Part shown: piece after piece, positions 19,115 through 26,503 of the stretch
How positions within the stretch are numbered: position 1 is the first letter of the stretch
Layout of the letters: every line of letters starts with the position of its first letter
The notes under the pieces: model-generated
Told to the model about the DNA's origin: nothing
What the model saw: the letters and a program-made list of their open reading frames with translations, nothing else
Databases searched by the model: none
Program-made: the position numbers and the translations under genes
NCBI GenBank assembly: GCA_002154655.1
Contig: NGUZ01000012.1
Span: forward strand, 1-63,116
Direction of reading: 5' to 3'
DNA: 63,116 nucleotides
Source: Corynebacterium kefirresidentii
GTDB taxonomy: Bacteria; Actinomycetota; Actinomycetes; Mycobacteriales; Mycobacteriaceae

Positions 19115-20665
19115 ATGACTGATTTTACCGCTGATGACATCCTGAACAAGGGCCAGCGCCCTGCTGGCAAGGGCAATACCACCCGCCCGTCTGGCCAGCC
19201 AGTTCCTTCCGAGAACACCTCGGTGACTGCCGGCCAGCAGGGACCGGTAGTGCTCAATGACATTCACCTCATTGAAAAGCTTGCCCACTTCAACCGCGAG
19301 CGCGTACCGGAGCGCACCCCGCACGCTAAGGGCCACGGCGCCTTCGGTGAGCTGCACATTACGGAAGATGTTTCTGCCTATACCAAGGCCAAGGTCTTCC
19401 AGAAGGGCACCGTCACCCCGATGATGGGCCGCTTTTCCACCGTCGCTGGTGAGCAGGGATCCCCGGATACCTGGCGCGATGTACACGGCTTTGCGCTGCG
19501 CTTCTACACCGAGGAAGGCAACCTCGATATCGTGGGCAATAACACCCCGGTCTTCTTTGTTCGCGATGGTCAGAAGTTCCCTGACTTCATCCACTCCCAG
19601 AAGCGCCTGGGCACCAATGGTTTGCGCGATGCGGATATGCAGTGGGATTTCTGGACCCGCAACCCGGAGTCTGCCCACCAGGTCACCTACCTCATGGGTG
19701 ACCGCGGCACCCCGAAGTCGACCCGCCACCAAAATGGTTACGGTTCCCACACCTTCCAATGGGTTAACGAGGAAGGCGAGGCTTTCTGGGTGAAGTACCA
19801 CTTTAAGACCCGCCAGGGCGTAGAGAACTTCACCGACGAGGAGGCCACCACCACCGCCGGCCAGAACCCGGATTGCCACCGCGAGGACCTCTACAACGCC
19901 ATCGAGGAAGGCAATTACCCAGTCTGGGACGTCAAGGTACAGATCATGCCGCTGGATGAGGCGGAGAACTATCGCTTTAATCCTTTCGACCTAACCAAGG
20001 TCTGGTCCAAGAAGGATTACCCGCTGCACGATGTGGGCTACTTCGTGCTCAACCGCAACCCACGCAATTTCTTTGCGCAGATTGAGCAGGTGGCGCTCGA
20101 TCCATCTAATATCGTGCCGGGTGTTGGCCTCTCCCCAGATAAGATGCTGCAGGCACGCGTTTTCGCCTACGCTGACCAGCAGCGTTACCGCATTGGCCCC
20201 AACTACCAGCAGTTGCCGGTCAACCAGCCGCAGAATGTGGATGAGGTCAATACTTATCAGCACGAGGGCAGCATGCAGTTCCTTTTCAATGCCCCGGAGG
20301 ATCCGGTGTACTCGCCGAACCGCTATGAAAAGGGTACTGGCGTGCTTGACGACGCCGCTGTGAATGACCGCTCCCAGCTCGAGACCACCACTGCGGCTGA
20401 GCTCTACATCAATCCGGAGTCCTACGGCAGCGATCTGGTGCGTGCACCGTACGTTCGCCACTCCGAAGATGATGATTTCGTGCAGGCGCGCGACCTGTAC
20501 GAAAACGTCTATGATGACGCCGCAAAGGAGCGCCTGGTTACCAATATCACCAATGCTATGGCAGGTGTATCTGAGGAAACCGAGGAGCGCGTTTACGACT
20601 ACTGGACTAAGGTGCACCCAGCCCTTGGCCAGCGCGTGCGTGAGGTCTACGCCGAGAAGAAGTAA
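19115..20665 (+). CDS. katA: catalase KatA (clade 3 monofunctional haem catalase)
   Basis: 516 residues, the small-subunit catalase length. The distal His is in RTPHAKGHGAFGE, the Asn in VGNNTPVFFVRDG, and the haem-ligating Tyr in ARVFAYADQQRYR. It removes hydrogen peroxide in the cytoplasm. GGAGG before the ATG at 19115 decides the start. It is divergent from sigC over about 105 bases. A long hairpin follows at 20701. Confidence 0.97.
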   Translation: MTDFTADDILNKGQRPAGKGNTTRPSGQPVPSENTSVTAGQQGPVVLNDIHLIEKLAHFNRERVPERTPHAKGHGAFGELHITEDVSAYTKAKVFQKGTVTPMMGRFSTVAGEQGSPDTWRDVHGFALRFYTEEGNLDIVGNNTPVFFVRDGQKFPDFIHSQKRLGTNGLRDADMQWDFWTRNPESAHQVTYLMGDRGTPKSTRHQNGYGSHTFQWVNEEGEAFWVKYHFKTRQGVENFTDEEATTTAGQNPDCHREDLYNAIEEGNYPVWDVKVQIMPLDEAENYRFNPFDLTKVWSKKDYPLHDVGYFVLNRNPRNFFAQIEQVALDPSNIVPGVGLSPDKMLQARVFAYADQQRYRIGPNYQQLPVNQPQNVDEVNTYQHEGSMQFLFNAPEDPVYSPNRYEKGTGVLDDAAVNDRSQLETTTAAELYINPESYGSDLVRAPYVRHSEDDDFVQARDLYENVYDDAAKERLVTNITNAMAGVSEETEERVYDYWTKVHPALGQRVREVYAEKK

Positions 20666-20700
20666 TCCTTCCGCGGCAGTCCCTCCGCACTAAAAACGCC

Positions 20701-20739
20701 GCCCCCGTATCGCGCAGCTATAAAGCGCGGTACGGGGGC
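20701..20739. terminator. hairpin between katA and the split lipoprotein gene
   Basis: GCCCCCGTA pairs with TACGGGGGC around an inner GCGC/GCGC stem. The A-rich flank (CTAAAAACGCC) gives a T-run on the minus strand, so it mainly serves the lipoprotein gene. It also sits where katA transcripts would end. Confidence 0.75.
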
Positions 20740-21159
20740 GAAGTCATGCTGTGCGACTAGTCGCAGCGGCGCATATTTTCGGTAAGAAAAGCGGGAGCCC
20801 CCTCGGCGGCCCACTTGTCTACGTCGTAGCACGGGGCGGTCATGCCGGAGGTGGCTTCGCCAATGGGCTCAATGGCTACCCACTGGCCATTGTCGTAGCG
20901 CGCCCAAGCCGTCCAGTCCGTGCTGTCCTTGCCAAAGTGCGCCCATTGGCCATCGCAGTCACTGACTCGGATATTTGTCATGCTTGGGGCCGCGGGCTGC
21001 AGTGCTTCTGGGGAACAATCGCCACGGCCGGTATCGGCGGGCGCGGCGGCCTGGTCTTCGCCCTCTTTATCGCCGGCTTCTGCGGGGGATGTGGAGGGAG
21101 CTGCTTCTACGGAAGTAGGTTCAGCCTCGGCGGTGGTCTCTTCGGCTTCCGACGTGGTG

Positions 21160-21173
21160 GCCTCGCTCGTGGC
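21160..21173 (+). repeat. left target-site duplication of the IS
   Basis: GCCTCGCTCGTGGC, identical to 22597-22610. Together they flank the element and mark its target site. Confidence 0.8.
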
Positions 21174-21331
21174 CTAAACGACAGGATGTGTTGGTGTGTT
21201 TGTATGGTTAGTCGGTTTGGCGTGCTGATATTAGGATTATTTCACTTATTCGGAGGGATATTCCAGCTTCGACCATGAAATACCGCCAAAGGCATGCCGG
21301 TGTGCTAGGCACCTAGGTTCACGATGAGGGG

Positions 21332-22531
21332 ATGAGTAAAAATCATCCTCGATGCCCCGTCTGCGACGGGGCATGTACCAAACACGGAAAAACGAGTGCT
21401 GGGCGCCAACGATGGCGATGCCGCACCTGCAAAGCCACCTTCACCCGCGTGAATAACGATGCCGTGCAAGCCAAATGGTTCCGCCTTTTCATTTCCTGGC
21501 TCACCTCCAGCAACAGCCTGGCAGCAACCGCTAAAACCTGCGATGTTTCACCACGAACTTTGCAACGACGCTTCACACCGTTCTGGCTTATCCAACCACC
21601 CCGAAGCGTTGATAAGCAGCGAATCTACGACCAAATCTTCATCGACGGCACCTACTTCAACACCAAATGCCTTGTTGTGGCTGCCGACTCCAACCATGTC
21701 ATCAATTGGTTCTGGTGCACGAAAGAATCCTCCTGGTCCTACATGCGCCTACTCGACCCGCTAGCCCCACCACAATTGGTTACCTGCGATGGGGATGCCG
21801 GAGGGCTTAAAGCACTACGCCAACTGTGGCCTAATACCCCGGTTCAACGCTGCATTGCCCACGTCAAACGCAATATCCAACGCGCCACCGGCCTTTATCC
21901 CACGTCCGCTATGGGCAAAGCATTACAACGACTTTCCTTTGAACTACTCGCCGTTGACAACCTGGATAAAGCAGCCGAATGGACCGTAAAACTACAACAG
22001 TTCGGCACCGTATTTAGCACCCAGCTCAAAGCCAGAACCTACGTCAAAGACGTCCCCTTCGACCAGATTCCAAAATCCAAACGCCGCAACAAAAAATGGT
22101 GGTACACCCACTACACCCACCGCGGAATCTACCTGCAGCTAAAGAAAATGAGCCAACAAGGCCACCTCTTTGCCTACCTCACCAAAGCTAAACAAGACCA
22201 ACGGTTGGAACGCACGACCAACAAGCTAGAAGGCGCAGTGAACTCTCAAATAAAGAAACTCATGCACACCCACCGAGGACTGCGCGACGAACAACAACGC
22301 ACCGCCTGCGACTGGTGGCTATACCTCCACACACAACTGCCTGACGACCCTGTAGAGATCGCCAGGCAGCAAAACTGGGGCCAGGACGCACTCGCCAAAG
22401 CACAAACCCTAGCCAACCAGGAAAAACAAGCCACCAGCGGCCACGAAGACGGCCGACCAGCAACCTACGACAATGCCATCGACACTGCCTACAACCACTC
22501 TATGGGAATACGCAAAGGCCACATACGCTAA
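21332..22531 (+). CDS. IS1249-type transposase (IS256-related, DDE)
   Basis: 399 residues and apparently intact. The N-terminus holds a zinc-ribbon-like CPVCDGACTKHGKTSAGRQR, then RCRTCKATF. Likely catalytic acids are in QIFIDGTYF, VTCDGDAGGLKAL and TNKLEGAVNSQIK. The product should cut and join the IS ends. It sits on the plus strand, against the gene it disrupts. Confidence 0.88.
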   Translation: MSKNHPRCPVCDGACTKHGKTSAGRQRWRCRTCKATFTRVNNDAVQAKWFRLFISWLTSSNSLAATAKTCDVSPRTLQRRFTPFWLIQPPRSVDKQRIYDQIFIDGTYFNTKCLVVAADSNHVINWFWCTKESSWSYMRLLDPLAPPQLVTCDGDAGGLKALRQLWPNTPVQRCIAHVKRNIQRATGLYPTSAMGKALQRLSFELLAVDNLDKAAEWTVKLQQFGTVFSTQLKARTYVKDVPFDQIPKSKRRNKKWWYTHYTHRGIYLQLKKMSQQGHLFAYLTKAKQDQRLERTTNKLEGAVNSQIKKLMHTHRGLRDEQQRTACDWWLYLHTQLPDDPVEIARQQNWGQDALAKAQTLANQEKQATSGHEDGRPATYDNAIDTAYNHSMGIRKGHIR

Positions 22532-22540
22532 ACCCCCACC

Positions 22541-22596
22541 AACACAAAATGTCGTTTAACCCGACACGCCGCAAAACAACACAATCTGTCGTTTAA
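22541..22596 (+). repeat. two tandem copies of the IS terminal motif at the right end
   Basis: AACACAAAATGTCGTTTAA (22541-22559) and AACACAATCTGTCGTTTAA (22578-22596) differ at two positions and lie 37 bases apart. Only the outer one abuts the target duplication. Confidence 0.75.
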
Positions 22597-22610
22597 GCCT
22601 CGCTCGTGGC
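22597..22610 (+). repeat. right target-site duplication of the IS
   Basis: GCCTCGCTCGTGGC, the second copy of the 14-bp direct repeat. The lipoprotein frame resumes immediately beyond it. Confidence 0.8.
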
Positions 22611-22866
22611 TTCTTCGGAGGAGGTCTCCTCGGCGGAGGAGCTAAGAGCAGTGGCGTCGGAAAACTCCGGTTCTGCGGACGTATCGGCGTCGTTGGAGCA
22701 GGCAACAAGGCCAAAGCACAGCGGCACGAAGGCCGCAGTGGCAAGGTAACGGGAAGGAGCTAGGGAATAAATGTGGGGCATGCCATATATTCTAGAGTAA
22801 TCGGCAATGTGGGGTGCTCGGCGCGCCTGCCGCAGGGGAGTGACCTGCAAGGATAGGTTCATTACC

Positions 22867-24315
22867 ATGACCTCACGCCTTGCTTCCCCAGACGCTGCGT
22901 CTCACTCCCGGTGGCGCAGCGTCCTCTTGATCTTCTTGCTTGCCCTGCCGTTGATTATCGGAGCTACGGTGGCGGGCCTCGCGCAGTGGGAACCTGCCCA
23001 TGCTTGGTCTAGCGCCGCGCAGCCGTTTGGCGCGCCACGGGAAAATTCTTCCTCCCCAGAGGTGAAGGAAGCCGCCGAGGCAGCCAGTCGCGCCCAGGCA
23101 CAGGCGAGCATGCTGAAATCGGGCGCCAAGCAACTCGACGACGGCACGGGGGAGCTCAACAAGGGGGCGGATGAGCTTGGAGGGGGCGTCGACAAGCTGG
23201 CGACGGGCTCCCAAGAACTGGTATCCGGCCTCAATCAGCTGCAGTCTGGAACCAATACGCTCGGTGGCGGCGCCACGGAGCTGGCCAATGGCGTAGGTGG
23301 CGCTGTGGACCAGGTGGTCGGCCTCGGGGCCGTCCAGGGGCAGATCCTGCAGGCCATCGATGGCACGATGCACGATCTAGAAGGCAATAAATCCAAAGAA
23401 GCGAAGGATATTCGCGCGCAGCTGGGTGATCTCCGCGCGCAGGTGAATAATTTCCGCCTGGATAATTCGGTCACTGGCCAGCTCAAGAGGCTTAAGGACG
23501 GCTCGCGCGATCTATCCAATCAGTTGGCAGTCAATGGCTACGCCTATCACGATGGCGTGAATCAGGCGGTATCAGGCGCACAAGAGCTCAATGAGGGCAT
23601 TGCGGAGCTTAGCAAGCGCGTCGGTGAGGCGCAGGAAGGCGTGGACAAGCTTGACGACGGCGCCGGCAAGCTCTCCGGCATGGCGGCCCAAAATCAAACG
23701 AATGTGGGCGATATTCAGCGTGCTCTGCCGCCGGTGCATACTGCATCCCAAGGACCGACGCATTTGCTGAGTCCTATTGTGGCGCTGCTGATCTCCGCCT
23801 TGGTCTTGCTTGCAGGTGCGGCCGCTGGCGTGGCCTGGCACGTAGGGTTCCGCCCTTGGCTAATGGTGGCTGGCGGAACGCTGGTTGCGGCGGCCATCGG
23901 GGAAATCCTCCTCTTCGTGCTTGCCACTGGTTTTACTCCCCTGGCGGCGGCCTGGGCTGGGGTGGCGCTTCTCCTGGGCGCGCTGTCTATGACGGCCATT
24001 ACGCGTGGCCTGCTAGGCCTGTGCGGTATTACTGCCGGCAGTATTCTTGCGGCACTCTTTGGCATCGGCCAGACCGCGCTGGTGGGTTGGTTGTGGAAAT
24101 CCGCCGCAATTGCTGGGGTTTCTAAGGTATGGCAAGTTATTTCTAATCTTTTGCCGCTGAATTGGACTACCGCGGCCGTCACGGTGGCGGGCAACGAAGG
24201 CGAACAAGCCATCCTCTGGGCTGGGATTGCGGTATTGTCGGCTGTCACTCTCGTTGGGTTAAGTGCAAAATGGTGGGCCTTGTCCACAGTAAAAACTAAA
24301 GATTCAGTTAATTAG
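22867..24315 (+). CDS. YhgE/Pip-like membrane protein
   Basis: 482 residues. One membrane segment near the N-terminus (SVLLIFLLALPLIIGATV) is followed by ~250 extracytoplasmic residues. These contain heptad-like GAKQLDDGTGELNKGADEL repeats, the hallmark of YhgE/Pip proteins, and are predicted to be coiled. Five or so membrane segments close the protein. Relatives include the phage infection protein and the membrane part of type VII secretion-linked ABC-2 proteins; the role here is unknown. TAGGTT lies seven bases before the ATG at 22867, so the mRNA is probably leaderless. Confidence 0.75.
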   Translation: MTSRLASPDAASHSRWRSVLLIFLLALPLIIGATVAGLAQWEPAHAWSSAAQPFGAPRENSSSPEVKEAAEAASRAQAQASMLKSGAKQLDDGTGELNKGADELGGGVDKLATGSQELVSGLNQLQSGTNTLGGGATELANGVGGAVDQVVGLGAVQGQILQAIDGTMHDLEGNKSKEAKDIRAQLGDLRAQVNNFRLDNSVTGQLKRLKDGSRDLSNQLAVNGYAYHDGVNQAVSGAQELNEGIAELSKRVGEAQEGVDKLDDGAGKLSGMAAQNQTNVGDIQRALPPVHTASQGPTHLLSPIVALLISALVLLAGAAAGVAWHVGFRPWLMVAGGTLVAAAIGEILLFVLATGFTPLAAAWAGVALLLGALSMTAITRGLLGLCGITAGSILAALFGIGQTALVGWLWKSAAIAGVSKVWQVISNLLPLNWTTAAVTVAGNEGEQAILWAGIAVLSAVTLVGLSAKWWALSTVKTKDSVN

Positions 24316-24335
24316 GTCTGAAAATGCAGACCTAA
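24312..24335 (+). terminator. hairpin at the end of the YhgE-like gene
   Basis: TTAGGTCTG and CAGACCTAA form a 9-bp stem with a six-base loop, overlapping the stop codon. No T-run follows, so it may be an mRNA 3'-end stabiliser instead. Confidence 0.45.
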
Positions 24336-24397
24336 GAATAGAAAACATTGGTGGAAACTGGGAATCTTGGTGTCCGCTACCGTTTGTATTGAGCGAG

Positions 24398-24518
24398 TGC
24401 TACAGTTGGTCTTGCTCACAAAGCCTACTTAGGGGGTAGGCAAACGGTTTCTCCAATCCGTTGTGAGTGATAGGGAATAGGGACGACGCGGCGCTGTAGG
24501 GGCACCGCGTCGTTTCCC
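24398..24518 (+). ncRNA. candidate structured RNA with extended -10 promoter and closing hairpin
   Basis: TGCTACAGT (24398-24406) is an extended -10. The predicted transcript starts near 24412. TTGCTCACAA (24412-24421) can pair with TTGTGAGTGA (24461-24470). Inside are stem GCCTAC/GTAGGC with loop TTAGGGG, and stem CGG/CCG with a loop containing CTCC. The GGGG and CTCC loops can pair. A long hairpin, ACGACGCGG/CCGCGTCGT, ends it at 24513 with TTTCCC. I cannot match it to a riboswitch class I know. It may be a small RNA or the old leader of the transporter remnant downstream. Confidence 0.5.
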
Positions 24519-24544
24519 ATATGTGGGGTATTTAGCTGTAATTT

Positions 24545-24895
24545 TTGCGGAAGGGCCTGTTAGAACGGCCGCTGATTTGTCGGGGTGGGGAAGTTTCCAG
24601 GCTTGGCGTATCGCTTGACTTGTTGACCTCGACGGATGCCTATTACTTCTCAGTTCTTCCTATTGTTCAGGGAACCGTGGAAAGCTTTGGGGTCAGCGGT
24701 ATGGGTGCGGCTTGCGCGCTCATTATTGGCAACGTGGTGGGCACCTTCGTCTCGCCCTTCTCACCCGCATTATGGTTGGCGTTGGGGCTAGCGGAAGGCC
24801 AGATGGGTAAATATCTCAAGCTGGCTTTCCCCATTGCGTGGCTATTTTCCGCCATCTTGGTGGCCGCGGCGCTGTTTATGGGAATGTTGGCCTAG
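24545..24895 (+). pseudogene. C-terminal remnant of a CitMHS-type citrate transporter
   Basis: A 116-residue frame whose last ~95 residues look like the C-terminus of metal-citrate transporters: LLTSTDAYYFSVLPIV, then FVSPFSPALWLALGLAEGQ and a final membrane helix. Full-length family members have over 400 residues and a dozen membrane segments, so most of the gene is missing. The first ~25 residues do not look related. No second fragment is visible in the window. Confidence 0.7.
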
Positions 24896-24926
24896 TAAAG
24901 AAAAGGCCCGCAGCACAGCTGCGGGC
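24896..24926 (-). terminator. terminator of tRNA-Pro
   Basis: On the minus strand GCCCGCAGC/GCTGCGGGC forms a 9-bp stem followed by CTTTTCTTT, directly after the tRNA. Confidence 0.85.
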
Positions 24927-24929
24927 TCA

Positions 24930-25006
<77 letters not shown>

Positions 25007-25084
25007 GCGTTCCGCCTTGAAAAGCGGTACCTCGATACTTTAACGCAAGCTAAGCGCAATCAACAAAACGGCAGGTGGTTGCGT

Positions 25085-25975
25085 TTAGTCCACCTCAGTG
25101 ATTTTTAGCAGCGTGGCGGAGGGCCGGCAGAAGATGCGTACGGGGGCAAATTTGGAGGTGCCCAAGCCATTGGAGACATGCATTTTCATCGGGCCGAAAT
25201 CGTGGAGCCCCTGCACGCGGTCGCGGTCGATGCCGCAATTAGTTACCAGTGCACGGGAGCCCGGTAGGCAAATCTGGCCGCCGTGGGTGTGACCGGATAG
25301 GGAGAGCTGGTAGCCATCGGCTGCGAACTTTTCAAGCACGCGGGGTTCGGGAGCGTGGAGGAGGGCCAGGGACAAATCAGCATCCTCGTTGGGTGGGCCG
25401 GCGATTTCGGAGTAGTCATCTAGATCGTGGTGCGGATCGTCTACGCCGGCGGCGGCAAGACGGACGTTGCCCACCTTAAATTCATGCCGGGCCTGGTTGG
25501 CATCGCGCCATCCGTGCTCCATAAAGGCGGCGCGCATACCGCGCCAGGGCAGATCCACATAGGAGGGCTCGCGCTTCTTGCCCAGCAGATACTTGAAGGG
25601 ATTGACCGGCCGCGGGGCCCAGTAGTCATTGGTGCCAAAGACAAAGAGGCCGGGGCGGGCGAGAAGCGGACCGAGAGCGCGCAGCGTATCGGGAACGGCC
25701 TGTTGATCGGAGAGATTATCGCCGGTGTTGACCACGAGGTCCGGCTCCAAGGCGTCGAGAGCGGAGACCCAGGCAATTTTGGTCTCCTGGCCCGGGATCA
25801 TGTGCAGATCAGAAAGGTGGAGCAACCGAAATTCCGGTTTGCCACGCAGAGTGCCCTTGGGCAGGAGGGGGAGCGTATATTCCTTGAGCTCGAATTTGGT
25901 CAGTTCGCTATAGCCCCATGCTGCGGCGCCCAGGCCCGCAGCGGTGAGGCCGCCAAGAATACGTAAAAGTTTCAC
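25085..25975 (-). CDS. membrane-anchored metallophosphoesterase (YkuE-like)
   Basis: 296 residues. An N-terminal hydrophobic anchor (GGLTAAGLGAAAWGYS) precedes a calcineurin-like domain with the metal motifs HLSDLHMIPG, VVNTGDNLSDQ, FGTNDYW (Asn-Asp in place of the usual Asn-His) and LSGHTHGGQICLP. Substrate unknown; relatives act on phosphoesters or lipid pyrophosphates. I choose GTG 25975, three codons inside the longest frame, because TAGGGT lies exactly seven bases upstream, the leaderless layout. It is divergent from yqeY. Confidence 0.85.
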   Translation of the reverse strand: MKLLRILGGLTAAGLGAAAWGYSELTKFELKEYTLPLLPKGTLRGKPEFRLLHLSDLHMIPGQETKIAWVSALDALEPDLVVNTGDNLSDQQAVPDTLRALGPLLARPGLFVFGTNDYWAPRPVNPFKYLLGKKREPSYVDLPWRGMRAAFMEHGWRDANQARHEFKVGNVRLAAAGVDDPHHDLDDYSEIAGPPNEDADLSLALLHAPEPRVLEKFAADGYQLSLSGHTHGGQICLPGSRALVTNCGIDRDRVQGLHDFGPMKMHVSNGLGTSKFAPVRIFCRPSATLLKITEVD

Positions 25976-25982
25976 GGCTACC

Positions 25983-26001
25983 ACCCTACCTGGCGTACAT
26001 T
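25983..26001. promoter_or_regulatory. divergent leaderless promoters of the phosphoesterase and yqeY
   Basis: Minus-strand TAGGGT (25983-25988) and plus-strand TACATT (25996-26001) are -10 boxes, each seven bases before a start codon. The two genes are separated by only 33 bases. Confidence 0.6.
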
Positions 26002-26008
26002 GATAGGC

Positions 26009-26473
26009 ATGAGCGAGCTAAAACAAACCATCCGTGCAGATCTGAAAACCGCAATGAAGGCGAAGGAGAAGCAGTGCACCAGCGCCATCCGTGCCTTGCT
26101 GGCCGCCATCCAGGCCGAGGAGACTAACGGCTCCCGGCACGAGCTGGAGGACGCCGATATCCTTAAGGTAATTGCGCGCGAAATTAAAAAGCGCCGCGAG
26201 TCCGCCGAGGTCTATGAGGAAAACGACCGCCCGGAGCTGGCAGAAGCCGAGCTTGCTGATGTCCCCTTCTTCGAGGCCTACCAGCCCCGTCAGCTAGACG
26301 AGTCCGAGCTGCAGGCCCTGGTGAAGGAATCCATCGCCGAGGTCGAGGCCGAAAACGGCGAAGCACCCACCATGAAGCAGATGGGTGCAGTAATGAAGGT
26401 GGCCAATGCCAAGGCCGCCGGCCAAGCGGACGGCAAGCGCCTGTCCGCTGAGGTCAAGGCCCAGCTGAGCTAG
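26009..26473 (+). CDS. GatB/YqeY domain protein
   Basis: 154 residues, all one YqeY domain: LKQTIRADLKTAMKAKEK at the start, VIAREIKKRRESAEVYEE in the middle, MKQMGAVMKVANAKAAGQAD near the end. The domain is like the tRNA-binding tail of GatB, but free-standing copies have no settled function. TACATT seven bases upstream of the ATG supports a leaderless start at 26009 rather than the upstream in-frame codon. Confidence 0.9.
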   Translation: MSELKQTIRADLKTAMKAKEKQCTSAIRALLAAIQAEETNGSRHELEDADILKVIAREIKKRRESAEVYEENDRPELAEAELADVPFFEAYQPRQLDESELQALVKESIAEVEAENGEAPTMKQMGAVMKVANAKAAGQADGKRLSAEVKAQLS

Positions 26474-26503
26474 AGCGGGCGAGACCGCACTGGGCGGCGG
26501 AGC

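Larger units (their letters stand above)
21174..22596 (+). mobile_element. IS1249-like insertion sequence
   Basis: A 1423-bp element between 14-bp direct repeats. Its ends are imperfect inverted repeats: CTAAACGACAGGATGTGTTG on the left against TTAAACGACAGATTGTGTTG read inward on the right, 17 of 20 matching. It carries one transposase. The left 158 bases before the transposase hold no other gene. Confidence 0.88.
20757..22781 (-). pseudogene. secreted lipoprotein gene split by an IS1249-like insertion
   Basis: The 5' part (22781 down to 22597) encodes a signal peptide with lipobox GLVACSND and a Ser/Glu/Thr-rich linker, then stops at a TAA supplied by the IS end. The 3' part (21159 down to 20757) continues in the same frame if the IS and one 14-bp repeat are removed. 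The restored product would be 195 residues, with the linker running into a small domain with cysteines (RVSDCDGQWAHFG, TAPCYDVDKWA, MRRCD). TAGAAT lies seven bases before the ATG at 22781. The domain could be a cell-surface sensor or binding module; its function is unknown. As it stands only the lipidated N-terminus could be made. Confidence 0.8.

Noticed and set aside
18467..19879. Very long minus-strand frame upstream of sigC running through katA
   Set aside because: The part beyond 19009 is antisense to katA and lacks sigma-factor homology. The leaderless GTG at 19009 explains the gene.
24483..24518. GGGGCACCGCGTCGTTTCCC resembles the end of a T-box leader
   Set aside because: The T-box core GGGTGGnACCGCG is not complete, no Stem I with a specifier fits in the short transcript, and no amino-acid gene follows.
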